Source of the DNA: an uncultured Prevotella sp. | GTDB taxonomy: Bacteria > Bacteroidota > Bacteroidia > Bacteroidales > Bacteroidaceae | DNA: 5,970 nt | Direction of reading: 5' to 3' | Assembly: GCA_900551985.1 (NCBI GenBank) | Contig: URYG01000198.1 | Span: forward strand, 1-5,970 | Part shown: one piece after another, positions 1 to 5,970 of the stretch | Numbering within the stretch: the stretch's first letter is position 1 | Layout of the letters: each line of letters starts with the position of its first letter | Translations under genes and position numbers: made by a program | Notes under the pieces: generated by a model | What the model was told of the DNA's origin: nothing | The model's database searches: none | What the model saw: the letters and a program-made list of their open reading frames with translations, nothing else

Positions 1-4
1 TTCA

Positions 5-37
5 AAAAATCGTTCGGGAAAGGTGCAAAAATCGTTC
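5..37. repeat. Direct repeat AAAAATCGTTC, two copies
   Basis: The 11-mer AAAAATCGTTC occurs exactly at 5-15 and 27-37, a 22-bp period. A shorter inverted copy (GAACGAT) is at 84-90. The arrangement, upstream of the promoter-like element at 120-127, would suit a pair of regulator half-sites on the same face of the helix. No regulator is identifiable, and AT-rich DNA produces such repeats by chance fairly often. Confidence 0.4.
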
Positions 38-119
38 ATTTTCGATGAAAAGAGTGCAATGTACCATTTTTTTTCTAGTTTTTGAACGATAATTATCCAT
101 GACTTTCACTAAATCTTCA

Positions 120-127
120 TACTTTTG
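120..127 (+). promoter_or_regulatory. Bacteroidota-type -7 promoter element (TACTTTTG) with no gene behind it
   Basis: TACTTTTG matches the Bacteroidota sigma-ABfr -7 consensus TAnnTTTG. The 19 bases 120-138 match 17 of 19 with 1840-1858, the putative promoter of the outer-membrane barrel gene. No TTTG -33 element is found 19-21 bp upstream; the nearest TTTG, at 81-84, is too far. A transcript would start near 133 and meet no open reading frame of note before the terminator at 418-454. It may drive a non-coding RNA or be a leftover from a lost gene. Confidence 0.45.
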
Positions 128-221
128 CACCAGAAATTTGAAGTTAATAAATTGTTTCAAGTATTTGAGGTAGTAATATTTGCAAGTTTTTAAGTTTAGG
201 TTTTAATGGTTTAAAAGTTTA

Positions 222-251
222 AGGTTTAGTAAGTTCATAGGTTTAGTAAGT
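222..251. repeat. Short direct repeat AGGTTTAGTAAGT, two copies
   Basis: The 13-mer AGGTTTAGTAAGT is exact at 222-234 and 239-251 (17-bp period), followed by degenerate relatives (AGGTTTTAGTTA and AGGTTTATAGG, 257-280). This looks like a decayed tandem array of a TTTAGG-type unit. No function is evident. Confidence 0.5.
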
Positions 252-324
252 ATATAGGTTTTAGTTATTTAGGTTTATAGGATTGTTTTTCAGAGGTAAT
301 TAGTTTCTTTAAGGTAAAAGATTG

Positions 325-402
325 TTTTGGGAAAATGTTAGTTAGTTGTTTAAGATAGGTTTATGTTAGTTTTGGGAAAATGAATAGTTAGTTTTGGGAA
401 AA
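325..402. repeat. Repeat TTTTGGGAAAA, three copies
   Basis: TTTTGGGAAAA occurs at 325-335, 370-380 and 392-402, spaced 45 and 22 bp. The last two copies share the longer prefix GTTAG. Each copy is a small inverted repeat (TTTT/AAAA around GGG). The run sits directly before the terminator hairpin. The role is unknown. Confidence 0.5.
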
Positions 403-417
403 AAACAGTAAAAATGA

Positions 418-454
418 AAAAGCAGCTGCAGGAATATGCCTGTCAGCTGCTTTT
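418..454. terminator. Bidirectional intrinsic terminator
   Basis: The left arm AAAAGCAGCTG+CAGG (418-432) pairs with CCTG+T+CAGCTGCTTTT (439-454). This gives a 15-bp stem with one bulged T at 443 and a 6-nt loop (433-438). A/T arms flank the G/C core, so either strand yields a hairpin followed by U residues; the minus strand continues with further T-runs through 417-399. The natural client is the minus-strand dinB, whose stop lies about 70 bp away. It would also stop any rightward transcript from 120-127. Confidence 0.85.
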
Positions 455-474
455 CACTTTCTATTCGGGGCTTA

Positions 475-543
475 TCTTCTTTCCTTCTTTCTTTTCATCC
501 CTCTTCTCATCTTTCTTCTCTTTTCTCATTCTTTCCATTCCTC
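475..543. other. Polypyrimidine tract across the end of dinB
   Basis: On the + strand 65 of 69 bases are C or T; the only purines are A at 497, 509, 528 and 537. The minus strand, which is the dinB mRNA sense, is therefore nearly all purine over the last codons, the stop and the 3' untranslated region. The coding part is explained by a Glu/Lys-rich C-terminus, but the bias continues about 50 nt past the stop. Confidence 0.6.
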
Positions 544-1647
544 AAACTCGAGTTCCAATTCCCGGTACTCAGGTTTCAGGGTACTGTTCTCCTTGTCTTC
601 CTTCCGGGCTTCTTCTGAGGTGGCATTGCTTACGGATAGGCCCAACAGACGGATGGGACGGTTCGAAGAGTAATCCACCAGTTGAAGCAGTCGCTTGGCA
701 AGGGGAAGGATATCGTCCTTTTTCGTCAGAATCTTCTCCTGTGAGATGCTGCGGGTAATCTGGGTGAAATCCGAGAACTTCACCTTCAGGGTTAAGGTTC
801 TTCCTTCGAAACCGCTTTTGGCGATTCGCTCCAGCAGTTCAAGCACCGTATGGTAGAGTTCGATAATCACAGCCGACTTGGCATAGATGTCCTCCAGGAA
901 AGTCTGTTCACATCCCACTGATTTGCGTTCCCGATAGGTGATGACGGGGCGTTCGTCTATACCTCTTGCAAAATGGTAGAAGATGTGTCCGGCTTTCCCG
1001 AATACCTCTACGAGATGTTCTTCGGATACTTTCCGTAGGTCGGCACCATTGTAGATGCCCATGAAGTGCATCTTCTGCAGGGTCTTCTTGCCTACGCCCC
1101 AGAAATCCTCTACAGGGAGCTGGGCAATGAAATCGAGTGCCTTGTAGGGATGGATGGTGCAGATGCCGTCTGGTTTCCGGTAATCGGATGCCACCTTGGC
1201 GAGAAACTTGCAGTAACTGATACCTGCTGAGGCTGTAAGACCTGTTGCCTCCTTGATGCGGACCTTGATTTCCTTGGCGATATCTACAGCCATTTCTATC
1301 CCTTTCTTGTTGTGAGTGACATCCAGAAAGGCTTCATCAATGGAGATGGGTTCGATGAGATCGGTGTATTCCTGGAATATCTGATGTATCTGATGAGATA
1401 TTTCTGCATAATAAGAATGCCGGCAAGGCACGATGATGAGGTCAGGACAGCGCTGCTTGGCTTGAGCGATGGATTGCGCCGAGTGAACACCCCATTTGCG
1501 AGCCTCATAGCTGGCTGTAGAAACCACGCCACGAGGACCGTCGAAGCCCACCGCTACCGGTTTGCCCCGAAGTTCCGGATTATCTCTCTGCTCTACTGCA
1601 GCAAAGAAGGCATCCATGTCTATATGTATGATCTTGCGCTCTTCCAT
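526..1647 (-). CDS. dinB: DNA polymerase IV (Y-family translesion polymerase)
   Basis: Error-prone Y-family polymerase that copies past damaged bases; cytoplasmic and able to work with the replication clamp. The 373-aa protein has the full architecture: palm/finger start with DMDAFFAAVEQRD (metal ligand D10, steric-gate F15), SYEARKWGVHS near 46-56, catalytic SIDEAFLD with D104 and E105, GISYCKFLAKVASD near 142-155, a helix-hairpin-helix at FWGVGKKTL (182-190), and a little-finger domain ending at IRLLGLSVS. The charged tail (341-373) contains ELELEF at 363-368, a possible variant of the clamp-binding QLxLxF motif with Glu for Gln. An upstream in-frame TTG at 1698 would add 17 residues, but it overlaps the -7 promoter element, and the family normally begins close to the RKIIHIDMD motif, so ATG at 1647 is preferred. 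No clear Shine-Dalgarno is seen, as is usual in this phylum. It is transcribed alone, away from the sugar-use genes. The family call is secure. Confidence 0.97.
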   Translation of the reverse strand: MEERKIIHIDMDAFFAAVEQRDNPELRGKPVAVGFDGPRGVVSTASYEARKWGVHSAQSIAQAKQRCPDLIIVPCRHSYYAEISHQIHQIFQEYTDLIEPISIDEAFLDVTHNKKGIEMAVDIAKEIKVRIKEATGLTASAGISYCKFLAKVASDYRKPDGICTIHPYKALDFIAQLPVEDFWGVGKKTLQKMHFMGIYNGADLRKVSEEHLVEVFGKAGHIFYHFARGIDERPVITYRERKSVGCEQTFLEDIYAKSAVIIELYHTVLELLERIAKSGFEGRTLTLKVKFSDFTQITRSISQEKILTKKDDILPLAKRLLQLVDYSSNRPIRLLGLSVSNATSEEARKEDKENSTLKPEYRELELEFEEWKE

Positions 1648-1695
1648 TGTCTGATATATGATGCTCTTTTTGTTAAAGCCTGTCTTCCGATGTTG

Positions 1696-1727
1696 CAAAA
1701 TTACTAATTATTTCTTTTTTATGCAAA
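1696..1727 (-). promoter_or_regulatory. dinB promoter, Bacteroidota -33/-7 type
   Basis: Read on the minus strand, TTTG (1727-1724) is followed after exactly 20 bp by TAATTTTG (1703-1696). Both match the Bacteroidota consensus TTTG-N19-21-TAnnTTTG. Transcription should begin about 5-7 nt downstream, near 1690, giving a leader of about 40 nt before ATG at 1647. This is the best promoter in the window. No LexA-like palindrome is obvious around it. Confidence 0.8.
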
Positions 1728-1753
1728 TCTTTCTTTCTGTTCTTGATAATATT

Positions 1754-1787
1754 CGTTCATGTAATAGCAATTATGTTACAATGAACG
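1754..1787. promoter_or_regulatory. Imperfect palindrome, candidate operator
   Basis: CGTTCATGTAA (1754-1764) and TTACAATGAACG (1776-1787) are inverted copies with one extra base in the right arm, around an 11-bp AT-rich centre. The site lies 27 bp beyond the -33 element of dinB and about 53 bp upstream of the -7 element of the barrel gene, a position suited to an activator of the latter. A T-run follows (1791-1796), but no gene upstream on that strand needs a terminator. The binding protein is unknown. Confidence 0.5.
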
Positions 1788-1839
1788 GAATTTTTTATTC
1801 GATGAAATGATTTTTAAAGCTACTGTTCAGACCTTTATG

Positions 1840-1847
1840 TACTTTTG
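1840..1847 (+). promoter_or_regulatory. Promoter -7 element of the barrel/GH32 operon
   Basis: TACTTTTG fits TAnnTTTG and lies 46 bp before the ATG at 1894, predicting a start near 1853 and an A-rich leader of about 40 nt without a Shine-Dalgarno. No good TTTG is found 19-21 bp upstream; the T-run at 1811-1815 is 24 bp away. That weak -33 would fit a promoter that depends on an activator, possibly acting at 1754-1787. Confidence 0.6.
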
Positions 1848-1893
1848 CAGTAGAAATTAAAACAATAACGCTAACAAATTAAACATTTTAAGT

Positions 1894-4194
1894 ATGAACA
1901 ACTCATTAAATGGAAAGAGCGCAGCTATGATGCTTGCACTTTCATTGGTAAATGTTACAGCAGCTTTTGCACAGGATGATAATTCAAGTGCTAAGGAAGA
2001 GGGTAACCGCAATGTGATGCTCAATGCAGCCAGTGCGAATGGTCCTCGTGAGATTCAGATAGGTTTGCCTTCTGCCGATGTCAACGTATTGGAGAATGGT
2101 CTGCCTGTTACTTACGCTACCAATCCTCATTCTGTCAATACTATCTGGCGTGGTGATGCAAGTTTGAGCCATCAGGGCTTGCTCAAGATTGCCGAGACTG
2201 CCATCACTACCGGTAATATCGGTTATGCCGTGAACTCTTTCACCCAGAAGGGTCAGAAGGGATTCAATGGTACCCTGAATTATAAGAGCAATCACTTCGG
2301 ATTGCAGGAATTCTCTCTGAATATGAATGGTGATTTGGGTAAGGACTGGTACTATAGCTTTAATATGTATCAGGATTTTGATCCGGGTACCTTCAAGATT
2401 AAGTCAACTCCTTATCAGGACCGCACCCAGATTTACAAGGCACTCCTCACCAAGAAGTACAACGGCAATCGTGGCGAGTTCACAGCTATGTATAAGTATG
2501 CCAACAGCCACAACGTGTATAACTACGCTACCCAGAGTGCTCCATTCATCTATGTAGGCGATGGAAGCGTGAAGGAATATGGTGACTTCAAGCTCGGTAC
2601 CACCTCTTATCTTCCTATCGATAACGAGATGACCTATCGCAATATGCGTACCGGCAAATTGGAGCAGACTTCTCTCTACGATGCCTGCCTGAACAAGGCA
2701 AGCGAGGTAACCCTGATGAACAACTACCGTTTTGACAATGGTTTGAACTGGAAGGCTACCTTGAAGTATGATCATTCTCGTGGTGCGATGGTTTACCAGA
2801 CTCCAATGTCTATCATCGACTTGAAGAGCGATGCCAACAAGGGTGTATATAATTATATGTATCGCGACATCGACGGACAGACCAAGGCTTATGATGGTCA
2901 GTACATCCAGACCCGTATGTCATGTCTCAATGCCGGTAAGATTGATGAGGCTCTCTTCACCACCGAGCTCAGCAAGAAATTCAGTACTTCCACCTTCCGC
3001 CTCGGCGTGAACGAGTGGTTCTATCATATTGATTATTGCTCAAATACAACCATGTATGATCAGAGTGTTCCTGCTGATGGAAGCTATGCCGTTCGAGTTT
3101 GGGATGCCAACCAGCGCGACAGCTACTTCTACGATTTCAACAAGAATGCCTCTGAGTATTACAAGGGAAGCGAAAACAAGCTGGCTCTCTACTTCACTCA
3201 CGATTGGGATGTCACCAACAAGTTGAATCTCTACTATGGTGCCCGTCTGGAGTGGCAGAAGCTGAAGGGTGAAAACGCAGCAGTGAAGAATGCCAAGGGT
3301 GAATACGTAGGTCGTTTCGCCGATTACTATCTCGGTGCTACGGCAGCAGATGGAACCAAGATTGCTCCGGCAGACTTGAGTTACAACTGGATCAACTACG
3401 ATTTCTCTGTAGCAGCAACTTATAAGTTGACCGATAACTTCGGCTTCACTGGCGATTTCACTTACATCGTACAGCATCCTAAGTTCGAGGCTTTCGCTCC
3501 AGCTACATTGCCAAATACGGATAAGATTTCTGTGCCACTCGGTCGTGCAGGTATCTACTATAACAATTCATGGTTGAGCCTGACATCGTTGTTCTCTTAT
3601 ATCTCAAAGACCAACAATAACCAGACTCTCAACCTGCAGCATGGCAGTGAAATCAAGGCAGCTCCAATGGCTTACGATATCCAGACATGGGGATGGACAA
3701 CCGACGCAGTGGCTCATCCATTCAAGGGATTCGATTTCCACTTCCTCTTCACCTATCAGAAGCCAACTTACAAGAAGTTTGAGACATCGGTTACCTTCAA
3801 CGACGGTTACACTGGTAACATCAATGCTACTGGCAATATCGTAGCTGAGATTCCTCAGATTCTCATCGAGTTGGATCCAAGCTACATGATTACCAAGGAT
3901 ATCAAGCTCTGGACCAGCTTCCGTTACTTCAGCAAGACCTACGCCAACATCAACGAGGCATATTACTTCAACGGTCACTGGGAGACTTTCGGAGGTTTGA
4001 ACTGGCAGGCAACCAAGCGCCTGGCTCTCGGCTGCACCGTAGTCAACTTCCTCAACCAGACTGGTGCCAAGGGTAGTATCGCAGGTGCCGAGCTGATTAC
4101 CAAGGATGAGGCTAAGGGAATCAAGAATCAGATTATGACGGGTAGCTATCTCCGTCCATTCACTGTAGAATTCACAGCTTCGCTTAAGTTCTAA
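1894..4194 (+). CDS. TonB-dependent-receptor-like outer-membrane beta-barrel protein with short plug
   Basis: Predicted outer-membrane protein of 766 aa, probably a porin or receptor for the sugar handled by the neighbouring hydrolase. A Sec signal peptide is clear: a hydrophobic stretch around 10-26 and a signal-peptidase I site A-F-A/Q at 24-27. The mature N-terminus has GPREIQIGLP (50-59) and VLENGLPV (65-72), resembling the plug portion of a Bacteroidota TonB-receptor subgroup I recall with GPRE-x-x-IGLP motifs. From about residue 124 to the end the sequence is aromatic-rich alternating strands (for example DWYYSFNMYQDFDPG at 151-165), as in a barrel. It ends in Phe (TASLKF), the usual barrel-assembly signal. 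The CarboxypepD_reg-like domain and the first part of a normal plug appear absent, and I see no convincing TonB box. At 766 aa it is smaller than SusC proteins, typically near 1000 aa, and no SusD follows. Family certain to the barrel level; substrate inferred only from GH32. Confidence 0.85.
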   Translation: MNNSLNGKSAAMMLALSLVNVTAAFAQDDNSSAKEEGNRNVMLNAASANGPREIQIGLPSADVNVLENGLPVTYATNPHSVNTIWRGDASLSHQGLLKIAETAITTGNIGYAVNSFTQKGQKGFNGTLNYKSNHFGLQEFSLNMNGDLGKDWYYSFNMYQDFDPGTFKIKSTPYQDRTQIYKALLTKKYNGNRGEFTAMYKYANSHNVYNYATQSAPFIYVGDGSVKEYGDFKLGTTSYLPIDNEMTYRNMRTGKLEQTSLYDACLNKASEVTLMNNYRFDNGLNWKATLKYDHSRGAMVYQTPMSIIDLKSDANKGVYNYMYRDIDGQTKAYDGQYIQTRMSCLNAGKIDEALFTTELSKKFSTSTFRLGVNEWFYHIDYCSNTTMYDQSVPADGSYAVRVWDANQRDSYFYDFNKNASEYYKGSENKLALYFTHDWDVTNKLNLYYGARLEWQKLKGENAAVKNAKGEYVGRFADYYLGATAADGTKIAPADLSYNWINYDFSVAATYKLTDNFGFTGDFTYIVQHPKFEAFAPATLPNTDKISVPLGRAGIYYNNSWLSLTSLFSYISKTNNNQTLNLQHGSEIKAAPMAYDIQTWGWTTDAVAHPFKGFDFHFLFTYQKPTYKKFETSVTFNDGYTGNINATGNIVAEIPQILIELDPSYMITKDIKLWTSFRYFSKTYANINEAYYFNGHWETFGGLNWQATKRLALGCTVVNFLNQTGAKGSIAGAELITKDEAKGIKNQIMTGSYLRPFTVEFTASLKF

Positions 4195-4197
4195 GCG
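4181..4197 (+). terminator. Small hairpin over the barrel-gene stop codon
   Basis: CGCTTA (4181-4186) and TAAGCG (4192-4197) form a 6-bp stem with a 5-nt loop, followed by TTTT. The TAA stop is the first half of the right arm. The stem is short and the U-run brief, so at most a partial terminator or a 3'-end stabiliser; it may be chance. Confidence 0.25.
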
Positions 4198-4220
4198 TTT
4201 TAAGTCTTCTGTAAACATGA

Positions 4221-4258
4221 CCGACAGTTCCTATATATAAAAGGTATAGGGCTGCCGG
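4221..4258 (+). other. Intergenic hairpin between barrel gene and GH32 gene
   Basis: CCGACAGTTCCTATA (4221-4235) pairs with TATAGGGCTGCCGG (4245-4258) through three blocks (CCG/CGG, CAG/CTG, CCTATA/TATAGG) with one mismatch, one possible G-U pair and one bulge, around a 9-nt loop. It is not followed by a T-run (the next bases are TAATAATAAAAAC), so it is unlikely to be an intrinsic terminator. A processing or stability element that sets the relative level of the two messages is plausible. The rest of the gap (4259-4321) is AT-rich with no TAnnTTTG on the + strand. Confidence 0.45.
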
Positions 4259-4321
4259 TAATAATAAAAACAAAGCTACGTTCTATATATATAAGCAATA
4301 ACAATTAACAATAATAGCACA

Positions 4322-5970
4322 ATGAAAACAAACAATATGATGAAGGCTGCTTGCCTCATGTTGATGGCATCAGCTACCACTTCTGCCTTTGCACAGAAGA
4401 TGAACATCGAACACAAGGGTGATACTACTATCATCAAGGTGGAGAATCCAACCAAGTATCTTCTTCTACCTATCCAGGAAGAGAAGGGTGAAGCTCAGGT
4501 TTTGCTCGATACAGGTTCTAAGGATGATACCTGGATGGACGTTCGCCTGGCTCAGAATGGTTCTGATTACTTCGTGCCATTTGCCTTGGGCAAGGGTAAG
4601 ACCGCTACCGTCAAGATTCTCGGTTTGAATAAAGATGCCTTGGCACTCAGTTTGCTCAAGCTCAGCAATACATTCGATACTGCCAACACCGATTACTATC
4701 GTCCATCTTATCACTTCACTCCGCTCTATGGTTGGATGAACGACCCTAACGGTATGGTGTATAAGGATGGTGAGTATCATCTCTATTTCCAATACAACCC
4801 ATACGGAAGCAAGTGGGGCAACATGCACTGGGGCCATGCCGTAAGCAAGGACCTGGTTCATTGGGAGCACCTCGACCCAGCCATCGCCCGCGACCCTGTA
4901 GGTCATATCTTCTCAGGTAGTTCCGTAGTAGATAAGAAGAATACTGCCGGTTTTGGCAAGGATGCCATCATCGCCATCTATACCAATAACAGCGTGAATC
5001 ACGATGAGGTACAGTGTATCGCCTACAGTAACGACAATGGCCGCACCTTCACCAAGTATGCGGGCAACCCAGTGTTGACTCCATTCGATGGTTTGAAGGA
5101 CTTCCGCGACCCTAAGGTGTTCTGGTATGAGAAGGGAAAGTGCTGGTATATGATTGTTTCTGCCGATAAGGAGACCCGTTTCTATAAGTCAAAGAACCTG
5201 AAGAAGTGGACTTACGTAAGTGCTTTCGGCAAGGGCATGGGGCAGCAGCCATGCCAGTATGAGTGCCCAGACTTCTTCCAGTTGCCTGTAAATGGTGATA
5301 AGAAGAAGATGAAGTGGGTGATGACGATGAATATCAACCCTGGTTGCTGGTTTGGCGGCAGCGCTACCGAGTATTTCGTAGGCGATTTCGATGGTAAGAA
5401 CTTCACCTGTCCTGATGCCCACGATGTGAAGTGGCTCGATTGGGGTAAGGATCATTACGCCACCGTTACCTTCTCTAACACAGGCGACCGAGTATTGGGA
5501 ATCACCTGGATGAGCAACTGGCAGTATGCCAACCTCACTCCGTTCAAGCAGAATCGTGGTGCCAATGGTTTGCCTAGAGAGTTGAAGCTTTACGAGAAGA
5601 ATGGCAAGTATTATATTTCTGAGGATGTAGCTCCTGAGGTATATGCCTTGAGAAAGGATACCAAGGATTTGACTGATGCTTCTGTAGCTGATGCCAAGGA
5701 TTTGAAGGGTGTTGCTGCCAATATGGAAGGTGCCTTCGAGATTGAGGCTGATGTAACTCCAGATGCAAATGGTATTGCTGGTATTGAGATTTCAAACAAC
5801 AAGCGTGAGCGCACCATGATCTACTTCGATATGAAGCAGGGCAAGGTAGTGATGGATAGAACAGAGAGCGGTCTCACCGATTTCGGCAAGCAGGCAGTTC
5901 CTCACGATATCGAGTTGGCTTGGGACAAGCAGTTGGCAGCAGAAGGCAAGGAGCCTGCCCGCATCACCAA
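4322..5970 (+). CDS. Secreted GH32 beta-fructosidase (levanase/inulinase/invertase family), 3' end cut by window
   Basis: Hydrolyses fructose linkages in inulin, levan or sucrose-type substrates. The reading frame stays open from ATG 4322 to the window edge (549 codons seen). A Sec signal peptide ends A-F-A/Q at 22-25; the Cys at 11 has no lipobox, so a soluble periplasmic or exported enzyme is expected rather than a lipoprotein. Residues about 26-125 form an N-terminal beta-rich domain, probably the one catalogued as DUF4980 in Bacteroidota GH32 proteins (from memory). The five-bladed propeller follows with all family signatures: WMNDPNG (138-144; nucleophile D141), FSGS (197-200), FRDP (261-264; transition-state stabiliser D263) and the EC motif at E314-C315 (acid/base E314). 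From about 430 the C-terminal beta-sandwich begins and is incomplete. ATG at 4322 gives the best signal peptide; ATGs at codons 6 and 7 would shorten its positive start. It lies 127 bp after the barrel gene with no evident promoter between, so co-transcription is likely. Endo or exo action and linkage preference cannot be read from sequence alone. Confidence 0.96.
   Translation, partial: MKTNNMMKAACLMLMASATTSAFAQKMNIEHKGDTTIIKVENPTKYLLLPIQEEKGEAQVLLDTGSKDDTWMDVRLAQNGSDYFVPFALGKGKTATVKILGLNKDALALSLLKLSNTFDTANTDYYRPSYHFTPLYGWMNDPNGMVYKDGEYHLYFQYNPYGSKWGNMHWGHAVSKDLVHWEHLDPAIARDPVGHIFSGSSVVDKKNTAGFGKDAIIAIYTNNSVNHDEVQCIAYSNDNGRTFTKYAGNPVLTPFDGLKDFRDPKVFWYEKGKCWYMIVSADKETRFYKSKNLKKWTYVSAFGKGMGQQPCQYECPDFFQLPVNGDKKKMKWVMTMNINPGCWFGGSATEYFVGDFDGKNFTCPDAHDVKWLDWGKDHYATVTFSNTGDRVLGITWMSNWQYANLTPFKQNRGANGLPRELKLYEKNGKYYISEDVAPEVYALRKDTKDLTDASVADAKDLKGVAANMEGAFEIEADVTPDANGIAGIEISNNKRERTMIYFDMKQGKVVMDRTESGLTDFGKQAVPHDIELAWDKQLAAEGKEPARIT

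Larger units (their letters stand above)
141..410 (+). other. Gene-free, C-depleted tract
   Basis: By hand count this 270-nt stretch has 6 C and 61 G on the + strand, an extreme strand asymmetry not seen elsewhere in the window. It is built from variations on GTTTA, TTTAGG and TTTTGGGAAAA. Start codons within it open only very short frames (for example ATG at 335 and 363 run 6-8 codons), so it is not coding. It lies between a promoter-like element and a strong terminator. It could be a low-complexity repeat-decay region, which I recall as common between Prevotella genes, or an untranslated RNA. Confidence 0.6.

Noticed and set aside
26..33. Minus-strand GATTTTTG as a promoter for a gene left of the window
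   Set aside because: It has GA in place of the TA of the -7 element and no properly spaced -33 TTTG; the neighbouring gene is not visible.
1..410. CRISPR array or att-type site in the repeat-rich left region
   Set aside because: The repeats are 11-13 bp, irregularly spaced and low-complexity, without unique spacers of constant length; no integrase or cas gene is present.
414..758. Plus-strand 114-codon open frame starting inside the terminator hairpin
   Set aside because: It begins in the hairpin, runs through the polypyrimidine tract and then antisense to dinB; its Ser/Phe-rich start is a translation of the C/T run. No promoter fits and the real gene on the opposite strand is certain.
1312..1707. 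Plus-strand 131-codon open frame antisense to the dinB 5' half
   Set aside because: It lies over the conserved catalytic region of dinB, shows no recognisable domain, and is a frame shadow.
1754..1796. Intrinsic terminator reading from the palindrome plus T-run
   Set aside because: No + strand gene lies upstream to be terminated, the loop is 11 nt and the stem is AT-rich; an operator fits the position better.
3604..4218. Minus-strand 204-codon open frame antisense to the barrel gene
   Set aside because: Long antisense frames arise from the codon usage of the real gene; no domain, signal peptide or promoter supports it.
4271..4278. Minus-strand TAGCTTTG, a formal match to TAnnTTTG pointing antisense into the barrel gene
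   Set aside because: No TTTG 19-21 bp upstream, and a four-fixed-base-plus-TA motif is expected by chance in AT-rich DNA; no gene would benefit.

Overview
The window looks like chromosomal DNA from a gut or oral Bacteroidota bacterium, most likely a Prevotella/Segatella relative. The evidence is Bacteroidota-type promoters (a TAnnTTTG -7 element, once with a TTTG -33 element 20 bp upstream), A-rich leaders without clear Shine-Dalgarno sequences, moderate GC in genes against very AT-rich gaps, and an outer-membrane barrel protein next to a secreted family 32 glycoside hydrolase. The genus is an inference from style and remembered relatives, not from a search.

Layout. Positions 1-417 hold no gene. 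This stretch contains short repeats, a forward promoter-like element at 120-127, and a 270-nt tract almost without C on the + strand. A strong bidirectional hairpin terminator lies at 418-454. A complete minus-strand dinB gene (DNA polymerase IV, 526-1647) follows, with its own well-formed promoter at 1696-1727. The 246-bp divergent gap (1648-1893) holds that promoter, a 34-bp imperfect palindrome, and a forward promoter for the next gene. Then come two + strand genes: a TonB-dependent-receptor-like outer-membrane barrel with a shortened plug (1894-4194) and, 127 bp later, a GH32 fructan hydrolase (4322 to beyond the window edge).

Functional reading. The barrel protein and GH32 enzyme share direction, lack a recognisable promoter between them, and both carry Sec signal peptides ending A-F-A before Gln. 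They probably form the start of a small fructan (inulin/levan or sucrose-type) use operon: the hydrolase cuts beta-fructosides and the barrel protein handles passage across the outer membrane. No SusD-like lipoprotein is present in the window. dinB is an unrelated housekeeping/stress gene transcribed away from them.

The less ordinary observations are non-coding. The promoter region at the left edge and that of the barrel gene share several short elements in the same order. The left one fires into a gene-free, C-depleted stretch that ends at a terminator, so it may make an untranslated RNA or be a promoter relic. I see no convincing new defence, mobile or RNA-guided system here.
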